Below the pieces are notes generated by a model that saw nothing but the letters and a program-made list of their open reading frames with translations, was not told where the DNA came from and searched no databases. The translations under genes were made by a program, and so were the position numbers. A stretch of DNA of 64,000 bases from Methanothermobacter sp049720995 (GTDB taxonomy: Archaea; Methanobacteriota; Methanobacteria; Methanobacteriales; Methanothermobacteraceae), in NCBI RefSeq assembly GCF_049720995.1, contig NZ_JBNASF010000003.1:26681-90680 (forward strand), given 5' to 3'. The stretch's first letter is position 1. Every line of letters begins with the position of its first letter. This document shows positions 50,684 to 59,854 of the stretch, piece by piece.

Positions 50684-52228
50684 ATGAAAAAAAGTGCATG
50701 GGGATTGGTAGACGCGTTTTTTGATAAATACGACCTTGTGGACCACCACATACATTCCTACAATGACTTCGTGAGTAACCGTATACAGGAGATAATCGAC
50801 ACAAGCGAACCCATAGAGCTGGAACAGGGAAAGTACCGTGTCGAGACAGGCAAGGTGAGCATAGAAAAACCCTTCATCAAGGAGGCAGACGGCTCAAAGA
50901 GCAAAATATATCCAACGGAGGCAAGACTCAGGAATTTGACCTACTCGGCCCACATGAGCCTCGAGATGAGACTCATAAAGGAGGGGGGTCCTGAAACAGA
51001 ATTCGAAAAGGTCTACATCGGGGAACTGCCTGTTATGCTGAAATCAGAGATATGCCACCTGCATGGCCTCAGCAGGAATGAACTCATTGAAAAGGGCGAG
51101 GACCCGGCTGACCCTGGCGGCTACTTCATAGTCAACGGTTCAGAGAGATCAATAGTCACCATGGAGGAGATAGCCCCTAACAAGATAATACTTGAGAGGA
51201 TCGGGGAAGAGGATGAAAACAGGGCCAGGGCAATAGTTACATCTATAAGAAGTGGTTTCAGGGCCAGAATATCCCTTGAATACAGGAAGCCCCGGAAGAG
51301 CGGAGTGTTCCTGAGAATATCATTCCCATATGTCCCCGGAGAACTCCCGCTGGTGATACTGCTAAGGGCCCTTGGGCTTGCAACTGACCAGGACATCATA
51401 ACCAGCATATCAGATGACTTCAACTACCAGATGATCGCCGCCGACGACATACAGGTATCGCTGGACAAGCTGAACCTCAAAAAGGATGAAATGGAGAAAC
51501 TGGACGAGGAGGGGAGAAGGGAGTACCTTGTAAGGAGCGCCATAAGATACATCGGTAACCGGGTCGCCAAGGGCATGACCGAGGACTACCGCATGAAAAG
51601 GGCTGAGGATGTCATAGACCGCTACCTCCTCCCCCACATAGGGACAGAACCAGAAAAGAGGCTGGAGAAGGCAATATACCTGGCTGAAATGACCGAAATG
51701 CTCCTCCAGGTTATATCCGGTGAGCGGAAGCCCCACGATAAGGACCACTACACCAACAAGAGGCTCAGGGTTTCAGGTGACCTCATGGAGGACCTTCTGA
51801 GGGTGGCCTTCACAAGTCTCAGCAGGGACATGAGCTACCAGCTGGAGAGAAGCCTCGCAAGGGGTAAGGAGCCCTCAGTCAAACAGGCTGTGAGGTCAGA
51901 TGTCCTCACAGAGAACCTCAAACACGCCATAGCGACAGGTAACTGGGTTGGTGGAAGGGCAGGTGTGAGCCAGCTCCTGGATCGGACAAGTTACATGGGT
52001 ACACTATCCCATATGAGAAGGGTTGTCTCCCCCCTCAGCAGGAGTCAGCCACACTTTGAGGCAAGAGACCTTCACCCGACACAGTTCGGTAAGATCTGCC
52101 CCAACGAGACCCCTGAGGGTCCAAACTGTGGTCTTGTTAAGAACCTCGCCCTCCTTGCAAAGATATCCGAGGGTTCAGATGGAAGGGATGTTGAGGAAGT
52201 GATCAGAAAAATGGGGGTTCTGAACTAA
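50684..52228 (+). CDS. rpoB2: RNA polymerase subunit B'' (N-terminal half of Rpb2)
   Basis: From ATG 50684, after GGAGGAAG, 514 residues. It contains the protrusion and lobe domains: HIHSYNDFVSNRIQEII, YPTEARLRNLTYSAHMSLEM, GGYFIVNGSERSIVTMEEI and the C-terminal SRSQPHFEARDLHPTQFGKICPNETPEGPNCGLVKNLAL. The split of subunit B into B'' and B' is normal for methanogens. A 23-bp gap separates it from rpoB1. Confidence 0.97.
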   Translation: MKKSAWGLVDAFFDKYDLVDHHIHSYNDFVSNRIQEIIDTSEPIELEQGKYRVETGKVSIEKPFIKEADGSKSKIYPTEARLRNLTYSAHMSLEMRLIKEGGPETEFEKVYIGELPVMLKSEICHLHGLSRNELIEKGEDPADPGGYFIVNGSERSIVTMEEIAPNKIILERIGEEDENRARAIVTSIRSGFRARISLEYRKPRKSGVFLRISFPYVPGELPLVILLRALGLATDQDIITSISDDFNYQMIAADDIQVSLDKLNLKKDEMEKLDEEGRREYLVRSAIRYIGNRVAKGMTEDYRMKRAEDVIDRYLLPHIGTEPEKRLEKAIYLAEMTEMLLQVISGERKPHDKDHYTNKRLRVSGDLMEDLLRVAFTSLSRDMSYQLERSLARGKEPSVKQAVRSDVLTENLKHAIATGNWVGGRAGVSQLLDRTSYMGTLSHMRRVVSPLSRSQPHFEARDLHPTQFGKICPNETPEGPNCGLVKNLALLAKISEGSDGRDVEEVIRKMGVLN

Positions 52229-52251
52229 TTTTTCCACCGGGAGGCTGTTAA

Positions 52252-54063
52252 GTGAGCAAAACCAAGATTTACATTAACGGGAAACTTATAGGGACCTGCG
52301 AAAACCCTGAAGAATTCGTACAGGAGATGAGGGAGAAGAGGAGATCTGGAGAGGTCTCACCTGAGATGAACATAACCCATTACCCTGAAAACCATGAGAT
52401 ATATATATTCACAGACCCTGGAAGGGCCAGAAGACCCCTCATCATTGTAAGGGAAGGCGAACCTATTTTAAAGGAGGAACACCTTGAAAAGCTTGAATCC
52501 GGGGAAATGGAATGGGATGACCTCATAAAGGAGGGTATAATAGAGTATCTGGATGCCGAGGAAGAGGAAAACGCCTACATAGCAATGAGTCCAGAGGACC
52601 TCACAGATGAACACACCCACCTTGAGATAGACCCCTCCACCATGCTGGGGATATGTGCAGGTATCATTCCATTCGCAAACCACAACTCATCACCTAGGAA
52701 CACCATGGAGGCGGGGATGACCAAGCAGGCCCTTGGTCTCTATGCATCCAACTACGACCTCAGGACAGATACACGTGCACACCTACTCCACCACCCACAG
52801 GTCCCCATAGTCAAGACAAGGATAATAGATGTGACAGGCTACGATGAGAGGCCATCAGGCCAGAACTTCGTTGTGGCCGTAATGTCCTATGAGGGCTACA
52901 ACATGGAGGATGCACTGATACTCAACAAGGCATCCCTTGAGAGGGGACTTGCAAGGTCATCATTCTTCAGATCATACGAGGCCGCAGAGCGGAGATACCC
53001 CGGTGGTCAGGAGGACCGCTTCGAGATACCCGAGAAGGGGGTCCGGGGCTACAGGTCAGAGAGCGACTACAGGCACCTTGACGAGGACGGCATAATAAAC
53101 CCCGAGGCAGTGGTATCATCCGGTGACGTCCTCATAGGTAAAACATCACCACCCAGGTTCCTGGAGGAAATCGATGAGTTCGGAACCGTGGCAGAGCGTA
53201 GAAGAGAAACCTCAGTAACCGTTAGGCACGGTGAGAAGGGCATAGTTGACGCTGTGCTCCTGACAGAAACCGTTGAGGGCAGCAGACTCGCCAAGATAAG
53301 GGTGCGGGAACAGAGACAGCCAGAACTCGGTGACAAATTCGCATCAAGGCACGGTCAGAAGGGTGTTGTGGGCCTCATAGTATCACAGGAGGACATGCCC
53401 TTCACAGAGGACGGTGTTGTGCCAGACCTCATAGTCAACCCCCATGCCATACCATCAAGGATGTCTGTGGGGCAGGTCCTTGAGATGCTCGCAGGCAAGG
53501 CCGCGTGCATGGAGGGCCGCCGGGTGGACGGAACACCATTCACCGGAGAGGACGAGGGGGACATAAAGAAAGCCCTCAGAGACAATGGATTTGAAAGTGC
53601 CGGTGTGGAATCACTCTACAACGGAATAACCGGTGAAAGGATAGAGGCGGAGATATTCATAGGAGTGGCCTACTACCAGAAACTCCACCACATGACAACA
53701 GACAAGGTATACGCAAGATCAAGGGGTCCTGTACAGGTCCTCACAAGACAGCCAACCGAGGGAAGGGCCAGGGAAGGAGGTCTCAGATTCGGTGAAATGG
53801 AAAGGGACTGCCTGATTGCCCATGGAGCAGCGCTGGCCCTGAAGGAAAGGCTTCTTGATGAATCAGACAAATACGAAGCACTGGTATGTACCGAGTGCGG
53901 TATGATAGCAATCTACGACAAGATAAGGGATAAGAAGTACTGTCCAATATGTGAGGACTCAGAGTCATTCCCTGTGGAGATATCATACGCCTTCAAATTA
54001 CTCCTTGATGAGCTTAAGAGTCTATGCATCTTCCCGAAACTCATACTGGAAGACAAGGCATGA
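52252..54063 (+). CDS. rpoB1: RNA polymerase subunit B' (C-terminal half of Rpb2)
   Basis: 603 residues starting at GTG 52252 after GGGAGG. It holds the external, hybrid-binding, wall and anchor regions: NHNSSPRNTMEAGMTKQALG, VAVMSYEGYNMEDALILN, GDKFASRHGQKGVVGLIV, PSRMSVGQVLEMLAGK, RGPVQVLTRQPTEGRAREGG, RFGEMERDCLIAHGAA, and the zinc motif CTECGMIAIYD...CPICEDS. Confidence 0.98.
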   Translation: MSKTKIYINGKLIGTCENPEEFVQEMREKRRSGEVSPEMNITHYPENHEIYIFTDPGRARRPLIIVREGEPILKEEHLEKLESGEMEWDDLIKEGIIEYLDAEEEENAYIAMSPEDLTDEHTHLEIDPSTMLGICAGIIPFANHNSSPRNTMEAGMTKQALGLYASNYDLRTDTRAHLLHHPQVPIVKTRIIDVTGYDERPSGQNFVVAVMSYEGYNMEDALILNKASLERGLARSSFFRSYEAAERRYPGGQEDRFEIPEKGVRGYRSESDYRHLDEDGIINPEAVVSSGDVLIGKTSPPRFLEEIDEFGTVAERRRETSVTVRHGEKGIVDAVLLTETVEGSRLAKIRVREQRQPELGDKFASRHGQKGVVGLIVSQEDMPFTEDGVVPDLIVNPHAIPSRMSVGQVLEMLAGKAACMEGRRVDGTPFTGEDEGDIKKALRDNGFESAGVESLYNGITGERIEAEIFIGVAYYQKLHHMTTDKVYARSRGPVQVLTRQPTEGRAREGGLRFGEMERDCLIAHGAALALKERLLDESDKYEALVCTECGMIAIYDKIRDKKYCPICEDSESFPVEISYAFKLLLDELKSLCIFPKLILEDKA

Positions 54064-54101
54064 TTACGGATTTGAGGGAATAAATCAAAGGAGAGAATAC
54101 C

Positions 54102-56714
54102 TTGAGTGGAATTTTAAAGAAAATTTCCCAGATAAATTTTGGTCTCATGTCCCCTGAGGATATAAGGAAGATGTCCGTTACCCAGGTCGTGACACCGGAC
54201 ACCTATGACGAGGACGGGTACCCCATCGAGAACGGGCTCATGGACCCGAGACTTGGTGTCATAGACCCCAGTCTCAGGTGCAGGACATGCGGGGCCAAGG
54301 GCGGTGAGTGCCCGGGACACTTTGGAAGCATAAACCTGGCAAGACCTGTTATCCACGTGGGATTCGCGGATACAATACACAAGATCCTCAGGTCAATCTG
54401 CAGAAAATGCAGCAGGGTACTGCTCACAGAGGTCGAGATTGAAGAGTACAGACAGCGGATACTCGAGGCCATGGAGAAGGAGGAGAGCCTCACACCCATA
54501 ATAAAGGAAATATACGCAGAGGCCAGACGCGAGAAGTGCCCCCACTGTGAGGAGGAACAGGAGGAAATAAAACTGGATAAACCCGTCTCCATAGTTGAGG
54601 GTGACTACAAACTAACACCCAGCGAGGTGAGGGAGAGGCTTGAGAAGATAACCGACGACGACGCACTCATCCTCGGAGTCAACCCGGAGGTTGCAAGGCC
54701 CGAATGGATGGTCCTCACGGTCCTCCCGGTCCCCCCGGTCACTGTGAGGCCATCGATAACCCTTGAAACCGGTGAGAGATCAGAGGACGACCTGACCCAC
54801 AAACTCGTGGATATCCTCAGGATAAACCAGCGCCTCAAGGAGAACATGGAGGCAGGGGCACCCCAGCTAATCGTCGAGGACCTCTGGGAACTCCTCCAGT
54901 ACCATGTGACAACCTACTTCGACAATGAGGCCTCAGGTGTCCCGCCTGCAAGGCACCGCTCTGGAAGACCCCTCAAAACCCTCGCCCAGAGACTCAAGGG
55001 TAAGGAGGGGCGTTTCAGGAGCAACCTCTCAGGTAAGAGGGTTAACTTCTCTGCCCGTACAGTCATCTCCCCTGACCCCAACATAAGCATAAATGAGGTG
55101 GGAGTCCCTGAGATCATAGCCAGGGAGGTCACAGTACCAGTCTACGTTACAGAATGGAACATAGACCAGATGAGGGAGTACATAGAAAACGGCCCCGACA
55201 TCCACCCCGGAGCCAACTACGTTATAAGACCAGACGGCCGCAAAATAAGGATATACAATGAAACCAAGGATGTTGTCCTTGAGAACCTCAAACCAGGGTA
55301 CATAGTCGAGAGGCACCTCAAGGATGGTGACATAGTCCTCTTCAACCGCCAGCCATCCCTCCACAGGATGTCCATGATGGCCCATGAGGTCCGTGTACTG
55401 CCATACAAGACCTTCCGTCTCAACCTGTGCGTCTGCCCCCCATACAACGCAGACTTTGACGGGGACGAAATGAACATGCACGTATTCCAGACCGAGGAGT
55501 CAAGGGCAGAGGCCAAAACACTCATGCGCGTCCAGGAACACATACTCTCCCCAAGGTTCGGCGGCCCCATCATAGGCGGAATACACGACCATATATCAGG
55601 CGCATATCTCCTTACAAGAAAAAGGGCTGTTTTCAGTGAGGATAAGGTCTTCCAGATCCTCAAAAAAGCAGGACTACCCCTACCTGACAGGAAGGGCCGC
55701 GACTGGACAGGTAAAGAAATATTCAGCACGGTCCTCCCTGATGACCTCAACATGGTCTACCGGGCCGAAATATGCAGGAAATGCGAAGAATGCCTTGAAA
55801 TGGACTGCGAAAACGATGCCTATGTCGTCATAGAAGACGGGAACCTCATATCAGGCGTTATTGATGAAAAAGCCTACGGCGCATTCGCCGGTAAAATACT
55901 CGACCACATAGTCAAAGAATACGGAGCCGACACCGCCAGAAAATTCCTTGACTCTGCAACAAAACTCGCCATTGCAGGTATAATGCACGCCGGTTTCACA
56001 ACCAGCACCAACGATGAAGAAATCCCACAGGAAGCCCGTGAAAGAATAGAAGCCCACCTGAAGAACGCTGAGGCCAGAGTCGACCAGCTCATCGAAGCCT
56101 ACGAGAACGGAGAACTCGAACCCCTCCCCGGTAGAAGCCTTGAGGAGACCCTGGAGATGAAGATAATGCAGGTTCTGGGTGAGGCAAGGGACAAATCAGG
56201 GGAGATAGCAGAGAGCTACTTTGACATGGATGAAAACCACGCAGTCATAATGGCACTCACAGGTGCAAGGGGGTCAATGCTCAACCTCACACAGATAACA
56301 GCCTGTGTGGGGCAGCAATCAGTCAGAGGTGGACGAATAAGCAGAGGATACGATAACAGGACACTCCCACACTTCAAAAAAGGAGAGCTCGGCGCCAAGT
56401 CCCGCGGATTCGTACACTCAAGTTACAAGGAGGGCCTCGACCCCATAGAATTCTTCTTCCACGCCATGGGGGGAAGAGAGGGGCTTGTGGATACAGCCAT
56501 CCGTACAGCCCAGAGCGGTTACATGCAGAGGCGTCTTGTAAACGCCCTCCAGGACCTCACAGTCAACGAGGACGGAAAGGTCGTTGACAACAGGGGAGTC
56601 ATAATACAGACTAGATTCGGTGAGGACGGCGTTGACCCCGCCAAAAGCGACTACGGAAAGATCGTGGACCTCGACAAACTCGTAGAGGAAATAAGGCTCA
56701 AATCAAAGGGGTAA
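54102..56714 (+). CDS. rpoA1: RNA polymerase subunit A' (N-terminal Rpb1 part)
   Basis: 870 residues from TTG 54102, placed after AAAGGAGAG. The clamp zinc site is CRTCGAKGGECPGHFG and a second one is CRKCSR...CPHCEEEQ. The catalytic Mg2+ loop is YNADFDGDEMNMHV, with FNRQPSLHRMSMM before it. The bridge/funnel parts include GARGSMLNLTQITACVGQQSVRGGR and GFVHSSYKEGLDPIEFFFHAMGGREGLVDTAIRTA. No intein is present. Confidence 0.98.
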   Translation: MSGILKKISQINFGLMSPEDIRKMSVTQVVTPDTYDEDGYPIENGLMDPRLGVIDPSLRCRTCGAKGGECPGHFGSINLARPVIHVGFADTIHKILRSICRKCSRVLLTEVEIEEYRQRILEAMEKEESLTPIIKEIYAEARREKCPHCEEEQEEIKLDKPVSIVEGDYKLTPSEVRERLEKITDDDALILGVNPEVARPEWMVLTVLPVPPVTVRPSITLETGERSEDDLTHKLVDILRINQRLKENMEAGAPQLIVEDLWELLQYHVTTYFDNEASGVPPARHRSGRPLKTLAQRLKGKEGRFRSNLSGKRVNFSARTVISPDPNISINEVGVPEIIAREVTVPVYVTEWNIDQMREYIENGPDIHPGANYVIRPDGRKIRIYNETKDVVLENLKPGYIVERHLKDGDIVLFNRQPSLHRMSMMAHEVRVLPYKTFRLNLCVCPPYNADFDGDEMNMHVFQTEESRAEAKTLMRVQEHILSPRFGGPIIGGIHDHISGAYLLTRKRAVFSEDKVFQILKKAGLPLPDRKGRDWTGKEIFSTVLPDDLNMVYRAEICRKCEECLEMDCENDAYVVIEDGNLISGVIDEKAYGAFAGKILDHIVKEYGADTARKFLDSATKLAIAGIMHAGFTTSTNDEEIPQEARERIEAHLKNAEARVDQLIEAYENGELEPLPGRSLEETLEMKIMQVLGEARDKSGEIAESYFDMDENHAVIMALTGARGSMLNLTQITACVGQQSVRGGRISRGYDNRTLPHFKKGELGAKSRGFVHSSYKEGLDPIEFFFHAMGGREGLVDTAIRTAQSGYMQRRLVNALQDLTVNEDGKVVDNRGVIIQTRFGEDGVDPAKSDYGKIVDLDKLVEEIRLKSKG

Positions 56715-56723
56715 GGTGATTCT

Positions 56724-58079
56724 GTGCAGGAAATTATGGCTAAAATAGAGGATTACTCCTCAAAGAACGGGATCCTGCTTCCAGATCCTGTTTTGGACTA
56801 TGTTGCCAGGATCGCTGAGGAGGAAAAACTGAAGGAAGCAGATCTTTATGAAATGGTGAGACTCTTCAGCAGGATCTCAGAGAGAAATAGAGGTCTTGGA
56901 GGCGACGAGCTCCTCGACGCAGTTGAGGACGAATACCGGCGCATCCTTAAGGTCCGGGAACTTGTTAAAAGGAAAAGGGCAAAGTTTCCGCCGGGGCTCA
57001 TTGAAGAAATAGCCGGGGCTATGAGGAAGCACGACCTCAGCGACGATGAACTGGATGAACTTATAAGAAGGGTCAGAAGGGCCTATGAGAGGGCGAAGGT
57101 TGAGGCCGGTGAGGCGGTCGGGACAGTTGCAGCCCAGTCAGTGGGTGAACCAGGTACCCAGATGACGATGCGTACCTTCCACTACGCAGGGGTGGCGGAA
57201 CTCAACGTTACCCTGGGTCTCCCAAGGCTCATCGAGATCGTTGATGCCAGGAAGAAGATATCAACGCCAACCATGAGCATCTACTTTGAGGGTGACCTCA
57301 GGTATGATGAGGAATTTGTGCGCAAAAAGGCCAATAAGATAGGTAAAAGCACCCTCAACGATGTCCTCAAAAACTTCAGCATCCAGTACGCAGATATGGC
57401 AGTGGTTGCAGAACTGGACGAGGAGAAGATCCTTGAAAAACACCTTGAATATGATGATATAATAGAAAAGGTGGAAAAAACTTTTAAGAAAGTAGAAATA
57501 GATAACAGCATACTGAGATTTGAACCCCAGAAACCCACCATAAGGGAGCTCAGGTTACTGGCTGATAAGGTGAGGAAACTCCAGATAAGTGGGGTTAAAA
57601 ATATAGGAAAGGTGGTTATCCGTAAAGAGGATGATGAATGGGTAATCCATACAGAGGGTTCAAACCTTGGAGCTGTTCTTAAAGAAGAGGGTGTGGATAA
57701 GGTCCGGACGACGACAAACGACATACACGAAATAGAAACCGTTCTGGGCATAGAAGCAGCGAGAAACGCAATAATACACGAAGCAAAAAGAACCATGGAG
57801 GAACAGGGTCTCACAGTGGACATACGTCACATAATGCTTGTTGCAGATATGATGACTGCTGATGGTTCTGTTAAATCCATTGGAAGACATGGTATAAGCG
57901 GTGAAAAGGCAAGCGTTCTTGCAAGAGCTTCTTTTGAGGAAACAGGTAAGCACCTTCTTAGAGCAAGTATCAGGGGAGAAGTGGACCATCTCACTGGTAT
58001 CATAGAGAACATTATTATAGGACAGCCTATACCTCTGGGTACAGGTTCCGTTAGTGTTGTGATGAAAGAAAGAAAATAG
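56724..58079 (+). CDS. rpoA2: RNA polymerase subunit A'' (C-terminal Rpb1 part)
   Basis: 451 residues from GTG 56724. The N-terminal ~110 residues are a variable helical addition; then VGTVAAQSVGEPGTQMTMRTFHYAGVAELNVTLGLPRLIEIVDARK is the trigger-loop end and jaw start, and the C-terminus has MMTADGSVKSIGRHGISGEKASVLARASFEETGKHLL. It is separated from rpoA1 by 9 bp. Confidence 0.98.
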   Translation: MQEIMAKIEDYSSKNGILLPDPVLDYVARIAEEEKLKEADLYEMVRLFSRISERNRGLGGDELLDAVEDEYRRILKVRELVKRKRAKFPPGLIEEIAGAMRKHDLSDDELDELIRRVRRAYERAKVEAGEAVGTVAAQSVGEPGTQMTMRTFHYAGVAELNVTLGLPRLIEIVDARKKISTPTMSIYFEGDLRYDEEFVRKKANKIGKSTLNDVLKNFSIQYADMAVVAELDEEKILEKHLEYDDIIEKVEKTFKKVEIDNSILRFEPQKPTIRELRLLADKVRKLQISGVKNIGKVVIRKEDDEWVIHTEGSNLGAVLKEEGVDKVRTTTNDIHEIETVLGIEAARNAIIHEAKRTMEEQGLTVDIRHIMLVADMMTADGSVKSIGRHGISGEKASVLARASFEETGKHLLRASIRGEVDHLTGIIENIIIGQPIPLGTGSVSVVMKERK

Positions 58080-58089
58080 GAGGCAGTAG

Positions 58090-58386
58090 ATGGACATAGA
58101 TAGAGGAATACGAGTCGCTGTAGATACTGGTAATGTTATCCTTGGATCAAAGAGGACAATTCAGAGCCTCAAACTGGGTAAGGGTAAGCTGGTGGTAATG
58201 GCCAGTAACATACCAGATGACCTCAGAGAGGACATAGAATACTATGCAGAGCTATCAGATATTCCGGTTTACACCCATGAGGGCACCAGCGTTGAACTGG
58301 GGTCTGTCTGCGGTAAACCCTTCACGGTGGGGGCGCTCTTAATCCAGGATCCTGGTGATTCAACAATACTGGAAATGGTGGGGTAG
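58090..58386 (+). CDS. rpl30e: ribosomal protein L30e
   Basis: 98-residue L7Ae/L30e fold protein. DIDRGIRVAVDTGNVILGSK, LVVMASNIPDDLREDIEYYAELSDIPVY and GTSVELGSVCGKPFTVGALLI are typical of archaeal L30e rather than L7Ae. Its position between rpoA2 and nusA is the usual archaeal order. Confidence 0.95.
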   Translation: MDIDRGIRVAVDTGNVILGSKRTIQSLKLGKGKLVVMASNIPDDLREDIEYYAELSDIPVYTHEGTSVELGSVCGKPFTVGALLIQDPGDSTILEMVG

Positions 58387-58392
58387 GTTGCT

Positions 58393-58824
58393 GTGACCAT
58401 CAAATTTACCACAAACGAGATAAGATACATTGCACTCTTTGAAAGCATGACCGGTGCAATGGTGAAGGACTGCATTGTGGATGACGAAAATGGCAGGGTA
58501 ACATTCCTTGTGAAAAAGGGTGATATGGGCCTTGCCATTGGTAAAAAGGGAAGTACAGTGGCCAAGGTTCAGAAGGCACTTGACAAGGGTGTTGAGGTAA
58601 TCGAACACTCCAGTGACCCTGTGGAGTTCATAAAGAACCTCATGGCACCCGCCAAGATAAGGAGCATCAGGATACTTCAGAAGGAAAACGGTGAAAAGAT
58701 AGCCACAGTGGAAACCGATCCAAAGAATAAGAGAATCGCCATTGGACGTGGCGGACAGAACATTGAGAGGGCCAGGTTACTGGCCAGAAGACAGCACAAC
58801 ATAAGCAATATTATAATAAAATAA
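58393..58824 (+). CDS. nusA: NusA-like transcription elongation factor
   Basis: 143-residue archaeal NusA with only the two KH domains, missing the N-terminal RNAP-binding and S1 parts of bacterial NusA. KH1 carries GDMGLAIGKKGSTVAKVQ, KH2 IAIGRGGQNIERARLLARRQ. It starts at GTG 58393, 6 bp after rpl30e. It probably binds RNA in transcription or rRNA processing. Confidence 0.95.
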   Translation: MTIKFTTNEIRYIALFESMTGAMVKDCIVDDENGRVTFLVKKGDMGLAIGKKGSTVAKVQKALDKGVEVIEHSSDPVEFIKNLMAPAKIRSIRILQKENGEKIATVETDPKNKRIAIGRGGQNIERARLLARRQHNISNIIIK

Positions 58825-58845
58825 ATCTTATAGGAGGAATCTTAT

Positions 58846-59271
58846 TTGCCAGGACTATTCGCAGCAAAAAAGCTCAAAAGCAAGAGGCAGAAATTCAGAT
58901 GGAAGGACACACAATACAAGAGAAGATCACTCCGCCTTGATGTTAAGGCTGACCCGCTTGAAGGCGCCCCCCAGGCCAGGGGGATAGTGATTGAGAAGGT
59001 GGGTATAGAGGCAAAACAGCCCAACTCAGCAATAAGGAAATGTGTGAGGGTTCAGTTAATCAAAAACGGTAAACAGATCACAGCCTTCGCACCTGGAGAC
59101 GGCGCTATAGGCTTTATCGATGAACACGATGAGGTCGTTGTTGAGGGTATCGGCGGACCATCAGGAAGGTCCATGGGTGACATACCCGGTGTGAGGTGGA
59201 AGGTTACAAAGGTCAACAATGTTTCCCTCCAGGAAATGGTCAAAGGGAAAATAGAAAAACCTGTGAGGTAA
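58846..59271 (+). CDS. rps12: ribosomal protein S12 (uS12)
   Basis: 141 residues, the archaeal length. TTG start at 58846 after AGGAGGAAT. KRRSLRLDVKADPLEGAPQA, GIEAKQPNSAIRKCVRVQLI, FAPGDGAIGFIDEHDEVVVEGIGG and GDIPGVRWKV are conserved decoding-centre sequences. It is followed by rps7, 5 bp later. Confidence 0.98.
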   Translation: MPGLFAAKKLKSKRQKFRWKDTQYKRRSLRLDVKADPLEGAPQARGIVIEKVGIEAKQPNSAIRKCVRVQLIKNGKQITAFAPGDGAIGFIDEHDEVVVEGIGGPSGRSMGDIPGVRWKVTKVNNVSLQEMVKGKIEKPVR

Positions 59272-59276
59272 TCATT

Positions 59277-59837
59277 ATGAGTTTAGTTTTTGATAAATGG
59301 GAACTGGAGGAAGTCAGGGTTGAGGATATGGGCCTTGCAAAGTACATATGCCTTGACAGCATCCTGGTTCCCCACACAATGGGAAGACACGTGAAGAGGC
59401 AGTTTGCAAAGTCAAAGGTTTCAATAGTTGAGAGACTGATAAACAAGGTAATGAGAACCGAAAGGAACTCAGGTAAAAAGAACAAGGCCTACAAAATAGT
59501 AAAGGAAGCCTTTGAAATCATAAACCGGAGGACCAAGGAGAACCCGGTCCAGATCCTTGTTAAGGCCGTTGAAAACACCTCCCCCCGTGAGGAGACAACA
59601 AGGATAAAGTACGGTGGTATAGGTTACCAGGTTGCAGTTGACATATCCCCCCAGAGAAGGGTGGACCTCTCCCTCGGATTCATAACCAAGGGTGCAATGC
59701 AGGCGGCATTCAAGAACAAGAAATCCATAGAGGAGTGCCTGGCAAACGAGATAATGCTGGCTGCAGAGTATGACACCAGAAGCTTCGCAATCCAGAAGAA
59801 GGAAGAGAAAGAAAGGATAGCCAGGTCCGCACATTAA
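59277..59837 (+). CDS. rps7: ribosomal protein S7 (uS7)
   Basis: 186 residues from ATG 59277, with GAGGTAAT ahead; the longer frame upstream (59196) lies inside rps12 and is not real. SLVFDKWELEEVRVEDMGL, HTMGRHVKRQFAKSKVSIVERL, NPVQILVKAVENTSPREETTRIKYGGIGYQVAVDISPQRRVDLSL and RIARSAH match archaeal uS7. Confidence 0.98.
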   Translation: MSLVFDKWELEEVRVEDMGLAKYICLDSILVPHTMGRHVKRQFAKSKVSIVERLINKVMRTERNSGKKNKAYKIVKEAFEIINRRTKENPVQILVKAVENTSPREETTRIKYGGIGYQVAVDISPQRRVDLSLGFITKGAMQAAFKNKKSIEECLANEIMLAAEYDTRSFAIQKKEEKERIARSAH

Positions 59838-59854
59838 GTTTACAGGTGGTTTTA